A stretch of DNA of 64,000 bases, from NCBI RefSeq assembly GCF_002209485.1, contig NZ_NJIX01000008.1:62001-126000 (forward strand), given 5' to 3'. A program made the position numbers and the translations under genes. This DNA is from Achromobacter sp. HZ34. Its GTDB lineage: Bacteria > Pseudomonadota > Gammaproteobacteria > Burkholderiales > Burkholderiaceae_B. This document shows, in pieces, positions 44,180 to 54,431 of the stretch (positions within the stretch are counted from its first letter, which is position 1; each line of letters opens with the position of its first letter). The notes beneath the pieces were generated by a model. It did no database searches. It saw only the letters and a program-made list of their open reading frames with translations, and was not told the origin of the DNA.

Positions 44180-46897
44180 TCAATGCGCCTGCTCCCAGTT
44201 CTTGCCCACGCCCACCTCGGCCACCAGCGGCACATGCAGCTCTGCCACGCCGCACATCAGTGCGGGCAACCGTTCGCGCACGAGTTCCAGCTCATCGTCG
44301 GGCACTTCCAGCACCAGTTCATCGTGCACCTGCATGATGATGCGGCTGGCCAGCTGTTCCTTGTCGATCCAGCCCTGCACCGCCACCATCGCCAGCTTGA
44401 TCAGGTCGGCGGCCGTGCCCTGCATGGGCGCGTTGATGGCGGCCCTTTCAGCCGCCTGGCGGCGCGGCCCCGAACCGCCGTTGATTTCCGGCAGCCACAG
44501 GCGGCGGCCGAACACCGTCTGCACGTAGCCTTGCTGGCGTGCCAGCACGCGGGTCGACTCCATGTACTGCGCCACGCCCGGATAGCGGGCGAAATAGCGG
44601 TCGATGTACGCTTGCGCCGCATCGCGCGTGATGCCCAGGTTGGACGCCAGGCCGAACACACCCATGCCGTAGATCAGGCCGAAATTGATGGCCTTGGCCG
44701 CGCGCCGCTGCTCGGTGGCGACATCCTGCAGCGCCACGCCGAACACCTCCGCCGCGGTGGCGCGGTGGATGTCCTCGCCCGCCGCGAAAGCCCGCTGCAG
44801 GTTGGCATCGTCGGACACGTGCGCCATGATGCGCAGCTCGATCTGCGAATAGTCGGCCGACACCAGCACGCCACGCTGCGGCACGAAAGCCTCGCGCACG
44901 CGCCGGCCTTCCGCCGTGCGCACGGGGATGTTCTGCAGATTGGGATCGGACGACGCCAGGCGGCCGGTGATCACCGCGGCTTGCGCATAGTGCGTGTGCA
45001 CGCGGCCGGTGGCCGGATTGATCATGCGCGGCAGCTTGTCCGTGTAGGTGGACTTCAGCTTGGCCAGGCCCCGGTATTGCAGCAACACCTGCGGCAGCGG
45101 ATAGTCCTGCGCCAGCTTGGTCAGCACTTCCTCGTCGGTGGACGGCACGCCGCTCGCGGTCTTGCGCACCACCGGCAATTCCATCTTGCCGAACAGGATC
45201 TCGCCCAGCTGCTTGGGTGAGTTCATGTTGAAGGGCTGCCCCGCCAGCTCGTAGGCACGTGCCTCCAGCGTCAGCATTTCCTGGCCCAAGGCATGGCTCT
45301 GGCGGCCCAGTTCGTCGGCATCGACGCGCACGCCGGTGCGCTCGATCCGCAGCAACACCTCGGCGACCTGCAATTCCAGCTTGTAAACGAACTCCAGCCC
45401 GCTTTCTGCGCTCACGCGGGGGCGCAGCACATTGTGCATCTGGATGGTGAAGTCGGCGTCCTCGGCCGCATAGAACCCGGCCTTCTCCACCGCCACTTCA
45501 TCGAAGCCGATCTGCTTCGCCCCCTTGCCGCACAGTTCCTCGTAGGTAACGCCCTTGCGGCCCAGCCAACGCTGGGCCAGATCGGCCAGGCTGACGCCGC
45601 GATGCGACTCCAGCACGTAGGCCTGCAGCATGGTGTCTTCCTGCACGCCGGCCAGCTTGATGCCTTCATTGGCGAAGACGTGGGCATCGTATTTGGCGTT
45701 ATGCAGCAGCTTGCCCGCCTGCGCGTTTTCCAGCCAGGGCTTGAGACGCGCCAGCACCTCGGCCATCGGTAATTGTTCGCCGGCCTCGGGGCCGCGATGC
45801 GCCAGCGGGATGTAGCACGCCGTGCCAGGTGTCACGCACAGGGAAATACCCACCAGGCGCGCCTGCATCTCGTCCAGGGAGGTGGTCTCCGTATCCAGCG
45901 CTACCAGCGGCGCGGCCTCGATCAGGGCCAGCCAGCGCTCGAAGCCGGCCCAGTCGGTGATCACCTGGTAATCGGTCTGTTCGGGCGCCGTGGGCACCAC
46001 TACCGGCGCGCGCGCGTCGCCGGTCGGAACATGTTCGGACTCCCCGCTGATTTCGCGCAGCCAGGTGCGGAAACCATAGCGATCGTACAGCTCCAGCAGG
46101 ACCTCTTTGTCCACCTCGCGCGGCAGCAGATGCTCGGGCGCAACGATGGTTTCGCCCAGGTCGCAATCCCGCTTGACCGACAGCAGCTCGCGCGTCATCG
46201 CGAAGCTGGGGATGGCCGTGCGCAGGTTATTGCCGGCCACGCCCTTGATGCCGGCGGCCGCTTCGATCAGCTTGTCGACGCTGCCATGTTCGGTAAGCCA
46301 TTTCACCGCGGTCTTGGGACCCACCTTGTCGACACCGGGCACGTTGTCGACGGCGTCGCCGATCAGCATCAGATAGTCGACGATGCGGTCCGGGGGGACG
46401 CCGAATTTCTTCACCACGCCGGCCGGATCCAGTACTTCGCCGCTCATGGTGTTGACCAGCGTGACGTGATCATCGACCAGCTGGGCGAGATCCTTGTCAC
46501 CGGTGGACACCACCGTTTTCAAGTCATGTTCCGTGGCGATGCGGGCCAGCGTACCGATGACATCGTCTGCCTCCACGCCCTCTACCGCGAAGACGGGCCA
46601 GCCGAGCGCGCGCACGGCTTTGTGGATAGGCTCGATCTGTGCTGCAAGGTCCTCGGGCATGGGCGGCCGATGCGACTTGTATTCGGGATAGATATCGTCA
46701 CGAAAAGTCTTGCCTTTGGCATCGAAAATGCACGCGGCATACTCTGCCTTATGATCTTGGACCAGCTTGCGCAGCATATTGATCACGCCATAAATCGCTC
46801 CCGTGGGCTCGCCTTGCGCGTTACGCAAGTCAGGCATGGCATGATAGGCACGGTATAAGTAGCTGGAACCGTCAACCAATAACAGGGTTTTATTCAT
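44180..46897 (-). CDS. polA: DNA polymerase I
   Basis: The start at 46897 gives MNKTLLLVDGSSYLYRAYHAMPDL, the typical PolA beginning; a frame 44 codons longer crosses the divergent gene and is rejected. The 905-residue enzyme has a 5'-3' exonuclease (FEN) domain, a 3'-5' exonuclease-like domain (LVALDTETTSLDEMQARLVGIS) and a family A polymerase domain ending in IIMQVHDELVLEVP. It fills gaps and removes primers. Its start codon overlaps that of the divergent LOG-family gene by two bases. Confidence 0.98.
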   Translation of the reverse strand: MNKTLLLVDGSSYLYRAYHAMPDLRNAQGEPTGAIYGVINMLRKLVQDHKAEYAACIFDAKGKTFRDDIYPEYKSHRPPMPEDLAAQIEPIHKAVRALGWPVFAVEGVEADDVIGTLARIATEHDLKTVVSTGDKDLAQLVDDHVTLVNTMSGEVLDPAGVVKKFGVPPDRIVDYLMLIGDAVDNVPGVDKVGPKTAVKWLTEHGSVDKLIEAAAGIKGVAGNNLRTAIPSFAMTRELLSVKRDCDLGETIVAPEHLLPREVDKEVLLELYDRYGFRTWLREISGESEHVPTGDARAPVVVPTAPEQTDYQVITDWAGFERWLALIEAAPLVALDTETTSLDEMQARLVGISLCVTPGTACYIPLAHRGPEAGEQLPMAEVLARLKPWLENAQAGKLLHNAKYDAHVFANEGIKLAGVQEDTMLQAYVLESHRGVSLADLAQRWLGRKGVTYEELCGKGAKQIGFDEVAVEKAGFYAAEDADFTIQMHNVLRPRVSAESGLEFVYKLELQVAEVLLRIERTGVRVDADELGRQSHALGQEMLTLEARAYELAGQPFNMNSPKQLGEILFGKMELPVVRKTASGVPSTDEEVLTKLAQDYPLPQVLLQYRGLAKLKSTYTDKLPRMINPATGRVHTHYAQAAVITGRLASSDPNLQNIPVRTAEGRRVREAFVPQRGVLVSADYSQIELRIMAHVSDDANLQRAFAAGEDIHRATAAEVFGVALQDVATEQRRAAKAINFGLIYGMGVFGLASNLGITRDAAQAYIDRYFARYPGVAQYMESTRVLARQQGYVQTVFGRRLWLPEINGGSGPRRQAAERAAINAPMQGTAADLIKLAMVAVQGWIDKEQLASRIIMQVHDELVLEVPDDELELVRERLPALMCGVAELHVPLVAEVGVGKNWEQAH

Positions 46898-47579
46898 GTT
46901 GAAAGTGGCAGATGGCAAGGAGACTCCTGCCGGTACGCAAATACCGGTGATTATGTCAGAGTTGCATAACGCAGCAGAAAAGCTGGGCCATATCGGTCCG
47001 GCCGTCAGTGTATTCGGCAGTGCCCGCATCAGCCGGGAATCCCCTTTTTATGACAAGGCGCGCGCGGTGGCGGACGCGCTGGCGCAGGCGGGGTTCGCCG
47101 TGATCGCCGGCGGTGGGCCGGGCATCATGGAAGCCGCCAACAAGGGCGCTTTCGAGGCCCAGGGCACCAGCGTCGGCTTGAACATCAAGCTGCCGCACGA
47201 GGCCAGCAATAACGCATTCCAGACAATCAGCCTGGATTTCGAATATTTCTTCTCGCGCAAGGCGACGTTCTTCATGCACAGCTTCGCCTATGTCGCCCTG
47301 CCGGGCGGCTTCGGCACGCTGGACGAGTTGTTCGAGGCGCTGACCCTGGTGCAGACCGGCAAAGTGCCGCCCGCCCCCATCATATTGATGGGCAGCGAGT
47401 TCTGGGAAGGCGCCGTCAAATGGCTGGCGAAGACGGTGTTCGGCAACGGCATGATAGGCCAGCGCGACCTGGAGCTTTTCATCATCGAGGACGATCCGGC
47501 CAAGGTGGTCAAGCACGTGGTGGACTTCCACACGCAGTTGCTGTCGCAGGAACGCTACGAGCCGTCGCTGCCCGCCTGA
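46896..47579 (+). CDS. LOG family protein (TIGR00730, Rossmann-fold nucleotide 5'-monophosphate phosphoribohydrolase-like)
   Basis: The 227-residue protein shows the LOG motifs GGGPGIMEAANKGA and PGGFGTLDELFEAL, typical of enzymes that release bases from (often cytokinin) nucleoside 5'-monophosphates. Older databases call the family lysine decarboxylase, which is not supported. Two starts are possible: 46896, overlapping the polA start codon, and 46953 (MSELHNAAEKLGHIG), which matches the conserved part better and leaves room for promoters. The terminator-like hairpin at 47812-47838 is far downstream. Confidence 0.9.
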   Translation: MLKVADGKETPAGTQIPVIMSELHNAAEKLGHIGPAVSVFGSARISRESPFYDKARAVADALAQAGFAVIAGGGPGIMEAANKGAFEAQGTSVGLNIKLPHEASNNAFQTISLDFEYFFSRKATFFMHSFAYVALPGGFGTLDELFEALTLVQTGKVPPAPIILMGSEFWEGAVKWLAKTVFGNGMIGQRDLELFIIEDDPAKVVKHVVDFHTQLLSQERYEPSLPA

Positions 47580-48022
47580 GGGGGGCGAGGCGACGGGCAA
47601 ATGGTACCGCGCGGGTGACGCGCGGCCGCGCGGGCGCGCCGTCGATACAGCCTGCTTGATCAGGCTGGCGCCGTTGCAGCCGTAGGCCGCAACGGGCGGC
47701 GTCCTCGATGTCGGCTGGCCCGGAGAACACGTGCCGGTGCCGAGTCTGCAGCAGGCCGTGCCGGTGCGGCACGGTGGAATAAATTGCACCACTTCTGTTC
47801 ACTTGACTGACAAATGCCCCATTTTGGGGCATTTTTTTGCCCTTTATGGGGCCTGGAAAGGCCACGCACGACTTCCTGCCCCGGGCCGGTGCACCTGCAA
47901 ACTGGCATACATCTTGCGTTCGGTCAGGGGGCACGCCATGTGGCGCGTCCCCGATTTTCGACCGGCGTGTCATCGCATACCGACCCGTCGCCTGCTGACC
48001 CGCCGACTTCCCCACCGACCGC
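47580..48022. other. 443-bp spacer between the LOG gene and the urease operon
   Basis: Apart from the hairpin at 47812-47838, the spacer holds only GC-rich sequence with a short inverted repeat (AGCCTGCTTGATCAGGCT near 47648). No gene, tRNA or clear promoter hexamers were identified. Any nickel- or nitrogen-responsive control of the urease operon should act here. Confidence 0.6.
47812..47838 (+). terminator. Rho-independent terminator upstream of ureD
   Basis: AAATGCCCC at 47812-47820 pairs with GGGGCATTT at 47826-47834 around ATTTT and runs into seven T residues. It lies 230 bases after the LOG-family stop and 185 bases before the ureD start, so it may end the LOG transcript or act as a leader element for the urease operon. 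Confidence 0.82.
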
Positions 48023-48979
48023 ATGAATGGATTCCTGCCTCTGCTGGGCGCGCCGCATACTGGCGGCTGGCGCGCTTCGCTGGCCCTGGGCCTGGCGCGG
48101 CGTGGACCGCGCACGGTCCTGGCGCGCCGAACGCACGTCGGACCGTTGAACGTGCAGAAGGCGCTTTATCCCGAGCCCGATCCGGCGATCTGCCATCTGA
48201 CCCTGCTGCATCCGCCGGGTGGCCTGGCGGGCGGCGATCGCCTGGCGCTGGATCTGGAGCTGGAGGCCGAGAGCCATCTGGTGCTGACCACGCCCGGCGC
48301 CACCAAGTGGTACAAGACCAGCCCCGATCATCCTGCCCATCAGGATGTCCGCATCACGCTGGGACGCGGCGCGCGACTGGACTGGCTGCCCCTGGAAAAC
48401 ATCTATTTCGATCACAGCGAAGCACGCCAGAGCCTGGAGTTGCGCTTGGCTGAAGGCGCCACCGCCATAGGCTGGGATGCTGCCCTGCTGGGCCGCCAGG
48501 CTTCCGGCGAGACGTGGCGCGCGGGTTCGCTGCGCACGCTTACCCGCTTGCGGGACGCCAGCGGCCGGTTGCTGTGGACGGAGCGGCAGGTGCTGCAGGC
48601 CGATGCCGCCTTGCGCGATGCGCCGCAAGGGTTGGGCGGCCAGCCCGCCTACGGCACCCTCTGGGCCGTCGCGCCCGCCTGTGACAGTGCGTTGGCGGAA
48701 GCGTGGGCGGCCGGCCTGGCGTATGAAACTGGGGCGGGGCCGGCCGCAGAATCGGTATCAGCCACGGGGCTGGGGCTGGATTCGGGCTCGGGCTCGGGCT
48801 CGGGATCCGGACTGCGGCTGCGTGCTGGCATTACCAGTCCGGTTCCAGGGCTGATCCTGGTGCGCGCCGTTGCCGACAACATCGAACCGATACGCCTGCT
48901 CTTCAACGATCTCTGGCTTCGTCTGCGCCCGCTGGTCCATGGCGTACCCGGCCGGCCTTTGCGTTTGTGGGCGACATGA
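48023..48979 (+). CDS. ureD: Urease accessory protein UreD
   Basis: The 318-residue protein has UreD family features: GGWRASLALGLARRGPRTVLARRTHVGPLNVQK at the start (seen in pieces), LLHPPGGLAGGDRL, TTPGATKWYK and LENIYFDHSEARQ. UreD (UreH) binds urease apoenzyme and with UreF and UreG delivers nickel to the active site. Near residue 253 it has a GSGSGSGSG stretch encoded by a TCGGGC hexamer run, absent from typical UreD. It is the first gene of the operon. Confidence 0.95.
   Translation: MNGFLPLLGAPHTGGWRASLALGLARRGPRTVLARRTHVGPLNVQKALYPEPDPAICHLTLLHPPGGLAGGDRLALDLELEAESHLVLTTPGATKWYKTSPDHPAHQDVRITLGRGARLDWLPLENIYFDHSEARQSLELRLAEGATAIGWDAALLGRQASGETWRAGSLRTLTRLRDASGRLLWTERQVLQADAALRDAPQGLGGQPAYGTLWAVAPACDSALAEAWAAGLAYETGAGPAAESVSATGLGLDSGSGSGSGSGLRLRAGITSPVPGLILVRAVADNIEPIRLLFNDLWLRLRPLVHGVPGRPLRLWAT
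48781..48811. repeat. TCGGGC hexamer run in ureD
   Basis: Four to five in-frame TCGGGC-type units encode the Gly-Ser stretch of UreD. The preceding TGGGGC/GGGGCTG sequence is also reiterated. Confidence 0.7.
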
Positions 48980-49102
48980 CGGCCTTTCGCCATAGCGCCC
49001 TGCCGCCGATCGCCCGCCGCCTTATCGCCAATGGGCAATCGGCGATTGGCCAGCAACCGCTGAGAAATTGATTATCTCCGTACATCCATCCTCTGGAATC
49101 TC

Positions 49103-49405
<303 letters not shown>

Positions 49406-49463
49406 AAAAGTGCCGCGCATCCCGCGCCCGCCCCCTGACACCATTCCAACAAGAGAGGCCCCC

Positions 49464-50063
49464 ATGCACCGCTCCCGCATCGCCCGCACCGCCGCCTTGC
49501 TCGCCCTCCTGGCGGCGGGCGCCGCCCAGGCCCATCCCGGCCACGAACACATTGCCGAAGCCGCCGGCTGGGCCACCAGCGCCGCCGACGGTTTCATGCA
49601 CCCGCTCACCGGCGCCGACCACCTTTGCGCCATGATCGTCCTGGGCGTCTGGAGCGCCATGACCAGCCGCCGCGTGTGGCTGGCGCCGCTCGCCTTCGCG
49701 TCGGTGCTGCTGCTCGGCGCCCTGCTGGGCCTGGCGCGCGTGCCGCTGCCCGCCGTCGAGCCGATGATCGCCGCGTCTCTGCTGGTGCTGGGCCTGCTCA
49801 CCGCCACGCGCGCGCGCCTGCCGGAGATCGCCGGTGCCGCGGTGGCCGGCGTTTTCGCCCTGTTCCACGGCCATGCGCACGGCTACGAACTGCCCGAGGC
49901 CGCCAGCGCCCTGCCCTATATCGCCGGCTTCATGGTGGCGACCATCACCCTGCATTGCGTCGGTATTGCCGGCGGCCTGGCGCTGCGCCGTGGCGGCGCC
50001 TGGCTGCCGCGCGCGGCGGGCCTGGGCGTGGCCGCCTATGGCGTGCTGCTGCTCGCCGCCTGA
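49464..50063 (+). CDS. ureJ: HupE/UreJ family protein (putative nickel permease)
   Basis: The start at 49464 is preferred because it places a signal sequence (IARTAALLALLAAGAAQA) directly before the metal-binding HPGHEH of the mature N-terminus. The 199-residue protein has about six membrane segments and the HupE/UreJ core MHPLTGADHLCAMIVLG, plus FALFHGHAHGYELP. UreJ proteins are thought to import nickel for urease. It lies between ureA and ureB, the order known from Bordetella-type urease clusters. Confidence 0.93.
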   Translation: MHRSRIARTAALLALLAAGAAQAHPGHEHIAEAAGWATSAADGFMHPLTGADHLCAMIVLGVWSAMTSRRVWLAPLAFASVLLLGALLGLARVPLPAVEPMIAASLLVLGLLTATRARLPEIAGAAVAGVFALFHGHAHGYELPEAASALPYIAGFMVATITLHCVGIAGGLALRRGGAWLPRAAGLGVAAYGVLLLAA

Positions 50064-50144
50064 GCGGCCTGGCCGGCGCGCCGGCCCTGGCGCACACCCT
50101 GAGACCAATACGCAAGACCGCCAAGACTTGATAAGGATCCCATC

Positions 50145-50450
50145 ATGATTCCCGGAGAACTGCTGGTTGACGACGGCGAGATCGAACTGAACGTGGGGCG
50201 TGACACGATCACGTTGACGGTGGAGAACACCGGCGACCGCCCTGTGCAAATCGGCTCCCACTTCCATTTTTACGAAGTCAACGACGCCCTGGTCTTCGAT
50301 CGTGCCCAGGCGCGTGGCTTCCGCCTGAACATCACCGCCGGCACCGCCGTGCGCTTCGAACCGGGACAGCGCCGCGGCGTCGAACTGGTCGCCCTGGCCG
50401 GCAACCGCGAGGTATATGGCTTCTCCGGCCGCGTCATGGGGAAACTGTGA
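50145..50450 (+). CDS. ureB: Urease subunit beta
   Basis: The 101-residue protein is a normal UreB ([69 protein letters not shown], each shown in part). AAGGAT lies seven bases before the start. It packs against UreA and UreC. Confidence 0.98.
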   Translation: MIPGELLVDDGEIELNVGRDTITLTVENTGDRPVQIGSHFHFYEVNDALVFDRAQARGFRLNITAGTAVRFEPGQRRGVELVALAGNREVYGFSGRVMGKL

Positions 50451-50481
50451 TGCGCCCGTTCACCGCTACTGGAGCCCCAGC

Positions 50482-52185
50482 ATGAGCCTGAAAATCGGCC
50501 GCCGCGCCTATGCGGAAATGTTCGGCCCGACCACCGGCGATCGCCTGCGCCTGGCCGATACCGACCTGCTCATCGAAATCGAGCGCGACTACACCACCTA
50601 CGGCGAGGAAGTGAAATTCGGTGGCGGCAAGGTCATCCGCGACGGCATGGGCCAGTCCCAGCGCGGCGGTGCCGACGTCGTCGATACCGTCATCACCAAC
50701 GCCGTGATCCTCGACCACTGGGGCATCGTCAAGGCCGACATCGGCTTGAAGGACGGCCGCATCATGGCCATCGGCAAGGCCGGCAACCCGGACATCCAGC
50801 CCGGCGTGAACATCGTCATCGGTGCCGGCACCGAGGTCATCGCGGGTGAAGGCAAGATCGTCACGGCCGGCGGCATCGACTCCCACGTCCACCTGATCTG
50901 CCCGCAGCTCATCGACGAAGCCCTTTCCGCCGGCCTCACCACGCTGCTGGGCGGCGGCACGGGCCCCGCCACCGGCACCGCCGCCACCACCTGCACGCCG
51001 GGCGCCTGGCATATGGAACGCATGCTGGCCGCGGTGGACGGCTGGCCCATCAATATCGGCCTGTTGGGCAAGGGCAATGCCAGCCAGCCGGGGCCGCTAC
51101 TGGAACAGATCGAGGCCGGTGCCATCGGCCTGAAGCTGCACGAGGACTGGGGCACCACCCCGGCCGCCATCGATTGCTGCCTGGACGTGGCCGAACGTAC
51201 GGACACCCAGGTCGCCATCCACACCGACACCTTGAACGAAAGCGGCTTCGTCGAAACCACGATAGGCGCTTTCAAGAACCGTTCCATCCACACGTATCAC
51301 ACGGAAGGCGCGGGCGGCGGCCACGCGCCGGACATCCTCAAGGTGGCGGGCCTGCCCAATGTGCTGCCCTCGTCGACCAACCCGACGCGGCCCTATACGG
51401 TCAACACCGTGGACGAGCACCTGGACATGCTGATGGTGTGCCATCACCTGGACGCCGCCATCGCCGAGGACGTCGCCTTCGCCGAATCGCGCATCCGCCG
51501 CGAGACCATAGCCGCCGAGGACATCCTGCAGGACCTGGGCGCCATCTCGATGATCTCCAGCGATTCGCAGGCCATGGGCCGCATCGGCGAAGTCATCATG
51601 CGTACCTGGCAGACCGCTCACAAGATGAAGGTGCAACGGGGCGCGCTGGCGGGCGACGGCCGGGCGGACAACGCGCGGGCCAAACGCTATATCGCCAAGT
51701 ACACGATCAACCCGGCGCTGACGCATGGCATCGCGCATGAAGTGGGTTCGGTGGAGCCCGGCAAGTGGGCCGACCTGGTGTTGTGGGAGCCGGCATTCTT
51801 TGGCGTCAAGCCCGAGATGGTGCTCAAGGGCGGCATCATCACCACCGCCTTGATGGGCGATCCCAACGCGTCCATCCCTACCCCCCAGCCGGTACACTAC
51901 CGGGAGATGTTCGGCGCGCGCGCCGGCGCGCTGGCACGTGGATCGCTGACCTTTGTGTCGCAGTCCGCGTACCAGGCGGGCGTGGCCGCGCGTTATGGCT
52001 TGTCCAAGCGGGTGGTGCCGGTGCATGGCGTGCGCGCAGTGCGCAAGTCGCACATGATCCACAACGACTGGCAGCCGCATATCGAGGTCGACCCGGAAAC
52101 CTACCGCGTGCTGGCCGACGGACAGGAATTGATCTGCGAACCGGCGGCGGTCTTGCCGATGGCGCAGCGCTATTTCCTGTTCTAG
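50482..52185 (+). CDS. ureC: Urease subunit alpha (catalytic)
   Basis: The start at 50482 gives [20 protein letters not shown], the standard UreC beginning; the frame is open 22 codons further back but without similarity. The 567-residue subunit has all nickel-site residues: His135 and His137 ([10 protein letters not shown]), carbamylated Lys218 (GLKLHEDWG), His247 ([10 protein letters not shown]) and His273 ([14 protein letters not shown]). The flap cysteine is Cys320 in MVCHHLD. It hydrolyses urea to ammonia and carbamate. Nothing suggests loss of activity. Confidence 0.98.
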   Translation: MSLKIGRRAYAEMFGPTTGDRLRLADTDLLIEIERDYTTYGEEVKFGGGKVIRDGMGQSQRGGADVVDTVITNAVILDHWGIVKADIGLKDGRIMAIGKAGNPDIQPGVNIVIGAGTEVIAGEGKIVTAGGIDSHVHLICPQLIDEALSAGLTTLLGGGTGPATGTAATTCTPGAWHMERMLAAVDGWPINIGLLGKGNASQPGPLLEQIEAGAIGLKLHEDWGTTPAAIDCCLDVAERTDTQVAIHTDTLNESGFVETTIGAFKNRSIHTYHTEGAGGGHAPDILKVAGLPNVLPSSTNPTRPYTVNTVDEHLDMLMVCHHLDAAIAEDVAFAESRIRRETIAAEDILQDLGAISMISSDSQAMGRIGEVIMRTWQTAHKMKVQRGALAGDGRADNARAKRYIAKYTINPALTHGIAHEVGSVEPGKWADLVLWEPAFFGVKPEMVLKGGIITTALMGDPNASIPTPQPVHYREMFGARAGALARGSLTFVSQSAYQAGVAARYGLSKRVVPVHGVRAVRKSHMIHNDWQPHIEVDPETYRVLADGQELICEPAAVLPMAQRYFLF

Positions 52186-52296
52186 GCGACGGAGGATCGC
52201 TGCCCCACAGGCTACGGTTGCCAGGGCATGGCTTGAGACCCTGGCAGTCTCCCATCCCTGCCGTGCCAGCGCGCTTTATCGTAAGAACAAGGCATC

Positions 52297-53076
52297 ATGA
52301 AACGCATCGAGAAAATCGTCGGACCTGGCCAGGGCGTGGCCAAGGCATTGCTGCGGCGCGCGGCGACGTTGACGCTGCCGTATGACCAGCGCAGCCGCAG
52401 CCGTCTGGCCGCCACGCTGGACGACGGCGAGGAAGTGGCGCTGTTCCTGCCGCGCGGCACGATATTGCGCGATGGCGATGCGCTGGTTGCCGAGGATGGC
52501 AGCTTCGTTCGCGTGGTCGCCGCGCCCCAGCCGGTGCTGCGCGCCACCTGTGTCGATCCGCATGTCCTGCTGCGGGCGGCGTATCACCTGGGCAACCGGC
52601 ATACGCCGGTGGAAGTAGGTGCGGATTACCTGCAACTGGAGCTCGATCCGGTATTGCGCGACCTGCTGCTGCGGCTGGGCCTGAAGGTGGTCGAGATCGA
52701 AGCGCCCTTCCAGCCCGAAGCCGGCGCCTACGGCGGCGGGCACAAGCATGGCCATGACGAGACCTACGCCGAGGACTACGCGCTGGCGCAGCAGGTGTAT
52801 CAGGACAGGCATGGTCATGATCATGACCACGACCATAAGCATGACCACGACCATAAGCATGACCATGACCATAAGCATGACCACGGTCACAAGCATGGGC
52901 ATGAACACGCGCACGACCACGATCACGATCATGACCACGCCAGCTGCGGCCATGACCACGGCCACGGCGGCCACTCGCACAAACACGATGACCATGGACA
53001 CGACCACGACCACGGCCACGGCCATGACCACGACAAGCCTGCTGGCGGCGCCGGCACCGGCAAGCACCGGCACTGA
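52297..53076 (+). CDS. ureE: Urease accessory protein UreE with a very long His-rich tail
   Basis: The 259-residue protein is the nickel metallochaperone UreE. Residues 1-150 are the usual peptide-binding and metal-binding domains ([32 protein letters not shown], seen in parts). The rest is about 110 residues dominated by His-Asp and His-Lys pairs (DHDHKH, repeated), longer than the 10-15 His of the classical Klebsiella tail. Its last 53 bases overlap the ureF start region. Confidence 0.96.
   Translation: MKRIEKIVGPGQGVAKALLRRAATLTLPYDQRSRSRLAATLDDGEEVALFLPRGTILRDGDALVAEDGSFVRVVAAPQPVLRATCVDPHVLLRAAYHLGNRHTPVEVGADYLQLELDPVLRDLLLRLGLKVVEIEAPFQPEAGAYGGGHKHGHDETYAEDYALAQQVYQDRHGHDHDHDHKHDHDHKHDHDHKHDHGHKHGHEHAHDHDHDHDHASCGHDHGHGGHSHKHDDHGHDHDHGHGHDHDKPAGGAGTGKHRH
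52825..52896. repeat. 18-bp GACCACGACCATAAGCAT repeats in the ureE tail
   Basis: Four near-identical 18-bp units encode [18 protein letters not shown] and DHGHKH, followed by less regular His-rich codons. Confidence 0.8.
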
Positions 53077-53740
53077 GCTGATCGCCCTGCTGCACCTGGC
53101 GTCACCGGCATTGCCGATCGGCGCCTTCAGCTACTCGCAGGGTCTGGAGGCCGCCATCGACGCCGGCCTCGTCCATGATGCCGCCAGCGCGCACGGCTGG
53201 ATCGCCGCCGGCCTGGACGTGGCCGCGCGTGGCGAGGCGGTGCTGCTGGCCCAGCAATATCGCCACTGGGCCAGCGCCGACACGATCGCGCTGGCCGACT
53301 GCAATGACGAACTGCTGGCCATGCGCGAGTCCTTCGAATTCCGCCAGGAAACCGAGCAGATGGGCTGGTCGCTGGCGCGCCTGCTGGACGAGCTGGCCTG
53401 GGGCCCGGAGTCCGCGCGCGCCATCCTGCGGTCCATGCGGCCACTGAGCCTGCCCACCGTCTATGCCTATGCCATGCAGAGTGCCGGCGTGACGCTGCCG
53501 GAAGGCCTGCAGGCATGGCTTTTCGCCTGGACCGAAAACCAGGTCGCCGCCGCGCTCAAGGCAGTCCCCTTGGGCCAGGTGGCGGGCCAACGCATCCTGT
53601 TCGGCCTGCGCCAGGACATCGCCGCTGCTGCCGCACGCGCCGCGGTCACGCCTGTCGAAGACGCGTCCACCTTCGCCCCCATGCTGGGCATCCTGTCCGC
53701 GCGCCACGAATCGCAGTATTCAAGGCTGTTCCGGTCATGA
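53024..53740 (+). CDS. ureF: Urease accessory protein UreF
   Basis: The protein starts at ATG 53024, which lies inside the His-rich end of ureE (53-base overlap); longer versions of the frame are Thr/Met-rich shadows of the His codons and are rejected. The 238-residue product begins [10 protein letters not shown] and continues with the UreF core [25 protein letters not shown] (seen as [20 protein letters not shown]) and [14 protein letters not shown]. UreF acts as a gate for UreG GTP hydrolysis during nickel insertion. Confidence 0.95.
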   Translation: MTTTSLLAAPAPASTGTELIALLHLASPALPIGAFSYSQGLEAAIDAGLVHDAASAHGWIAAGLDVAARGEAVLLAQQYRHWASADTIALADCNDELLAMRESFEFRQETEQMGWSLARLLDELAWGPESARAILRSMRPLSLPTVYAYAMQSAGVTLPEGLQAWLFAWTENQVAAALKAVPLGQVAGQRILFGLRQDIAAAAARAAVTPVEDASTFAPMLGILSARHESQYSRLFRS

Positions 53741-53798
53741 AGCGAACTTCCATACCTCTTCGCGGCATGGTTGCCGTAATCCTCATCAGGACCATCGT

Positions 53799-54425
53799 AT
53801 GACTTCACGCACCAAGAAAAACCCTCCCCTGCGCGTCGGCATCGGCGGCCCGGTGGGTTCCGGCAAGACCACCCTGACCGAAATGCTGTGCAAGGCCATG
53901 CGCGACAAATACGATCTGGTGGTCATCACCAACGACATCTACACCAAGGAAGACCAGCGTCTGCTCACGGTGGCTGGCGCCCTGCCGGCGGAGCGCATCA
54001 TGGGTGTGGAGACGGGCGGTTGCCCGCACACCGCCATCCGGGAAGACGCGTCCATCAACCTGGAAGCGGTCGACCGCATGCTGACGCGCTTTCCCGATGC
54101 CGACATCGTCTTCATCGAATCCGGCGGCGACAACCTGGCCGCCACGTTCAGTCCTGAACTGTCGGACCTGACGCTTTACGTCATCGATGTCGCCGGCGGC
54201 GAGAAGATTCCGCGCAAAGGCGGCCCCGGCATCACCAAGTCCGATCTGCTGGTCATCAACAAGACCGACCTCGCCCCGCTGGTAGGCGCATCCCTGCCCG
54301 TGATGGAAGAAGACACCCGCAAAATGCGCGGCGCCCGCCCCTACGTCATGAGCGACATGAAAGCCGGCAAGGGCCTGCCCGACATCGTCGCCTTCATCGA
54401 GAAGCGCGGTTTGCTGACGGCTTGA
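53799..54425 (+). CDS. ureG: Urease accessory GTPase UreG
   Basis: The 208-residue SIMIBI GTPase has the P-loop [13 protein letters not shown] at residues 16-28, the metal-binding Cys-Pro-His in [15 protein letters not shown], the switch [11 protein letters not shown] and the G4 motif NKTDL. It drives nickel transfer to urease in complex with UreD-UreF. It is the last gene of the operon and ends 6 bases from the convergent Bug gene. Confidence 0.98.
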   Translation: MTSRTKKNPPLRVGIGGPVGSGKTTLTEMLCKAMRDKYDLVVITNDIYTKEDQRLLTVAGALPAERIMGVETGGCPHTAIREDASINLEAVDRMLTRFPDADIVFIESGGDNLAATFSPELSDLTLYVIDVAGGEKIPRKGGPGITKSDLLVINKTDLAPLVGASLPVMEEDTRKMRGARPYVMSDMKAGKGLPDIVAFIEKRGLLTA

Positions 54426-54431
54426 TGCGCC

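Noticed and set aside
47580-47810. Possible tRNA or small RNA in the GC-rich spacer before ureD
   Set aside because: No cloverleaf or TPsiC-like segment could be found; only short inverted repeats.
52748-53023. Extended N-terminus of UreF full of Thr and Met
   Set aside because: These codons are the out-of-frame reading of the His/Asp-rich ureE tail; UreF family similarity begins after 53024.
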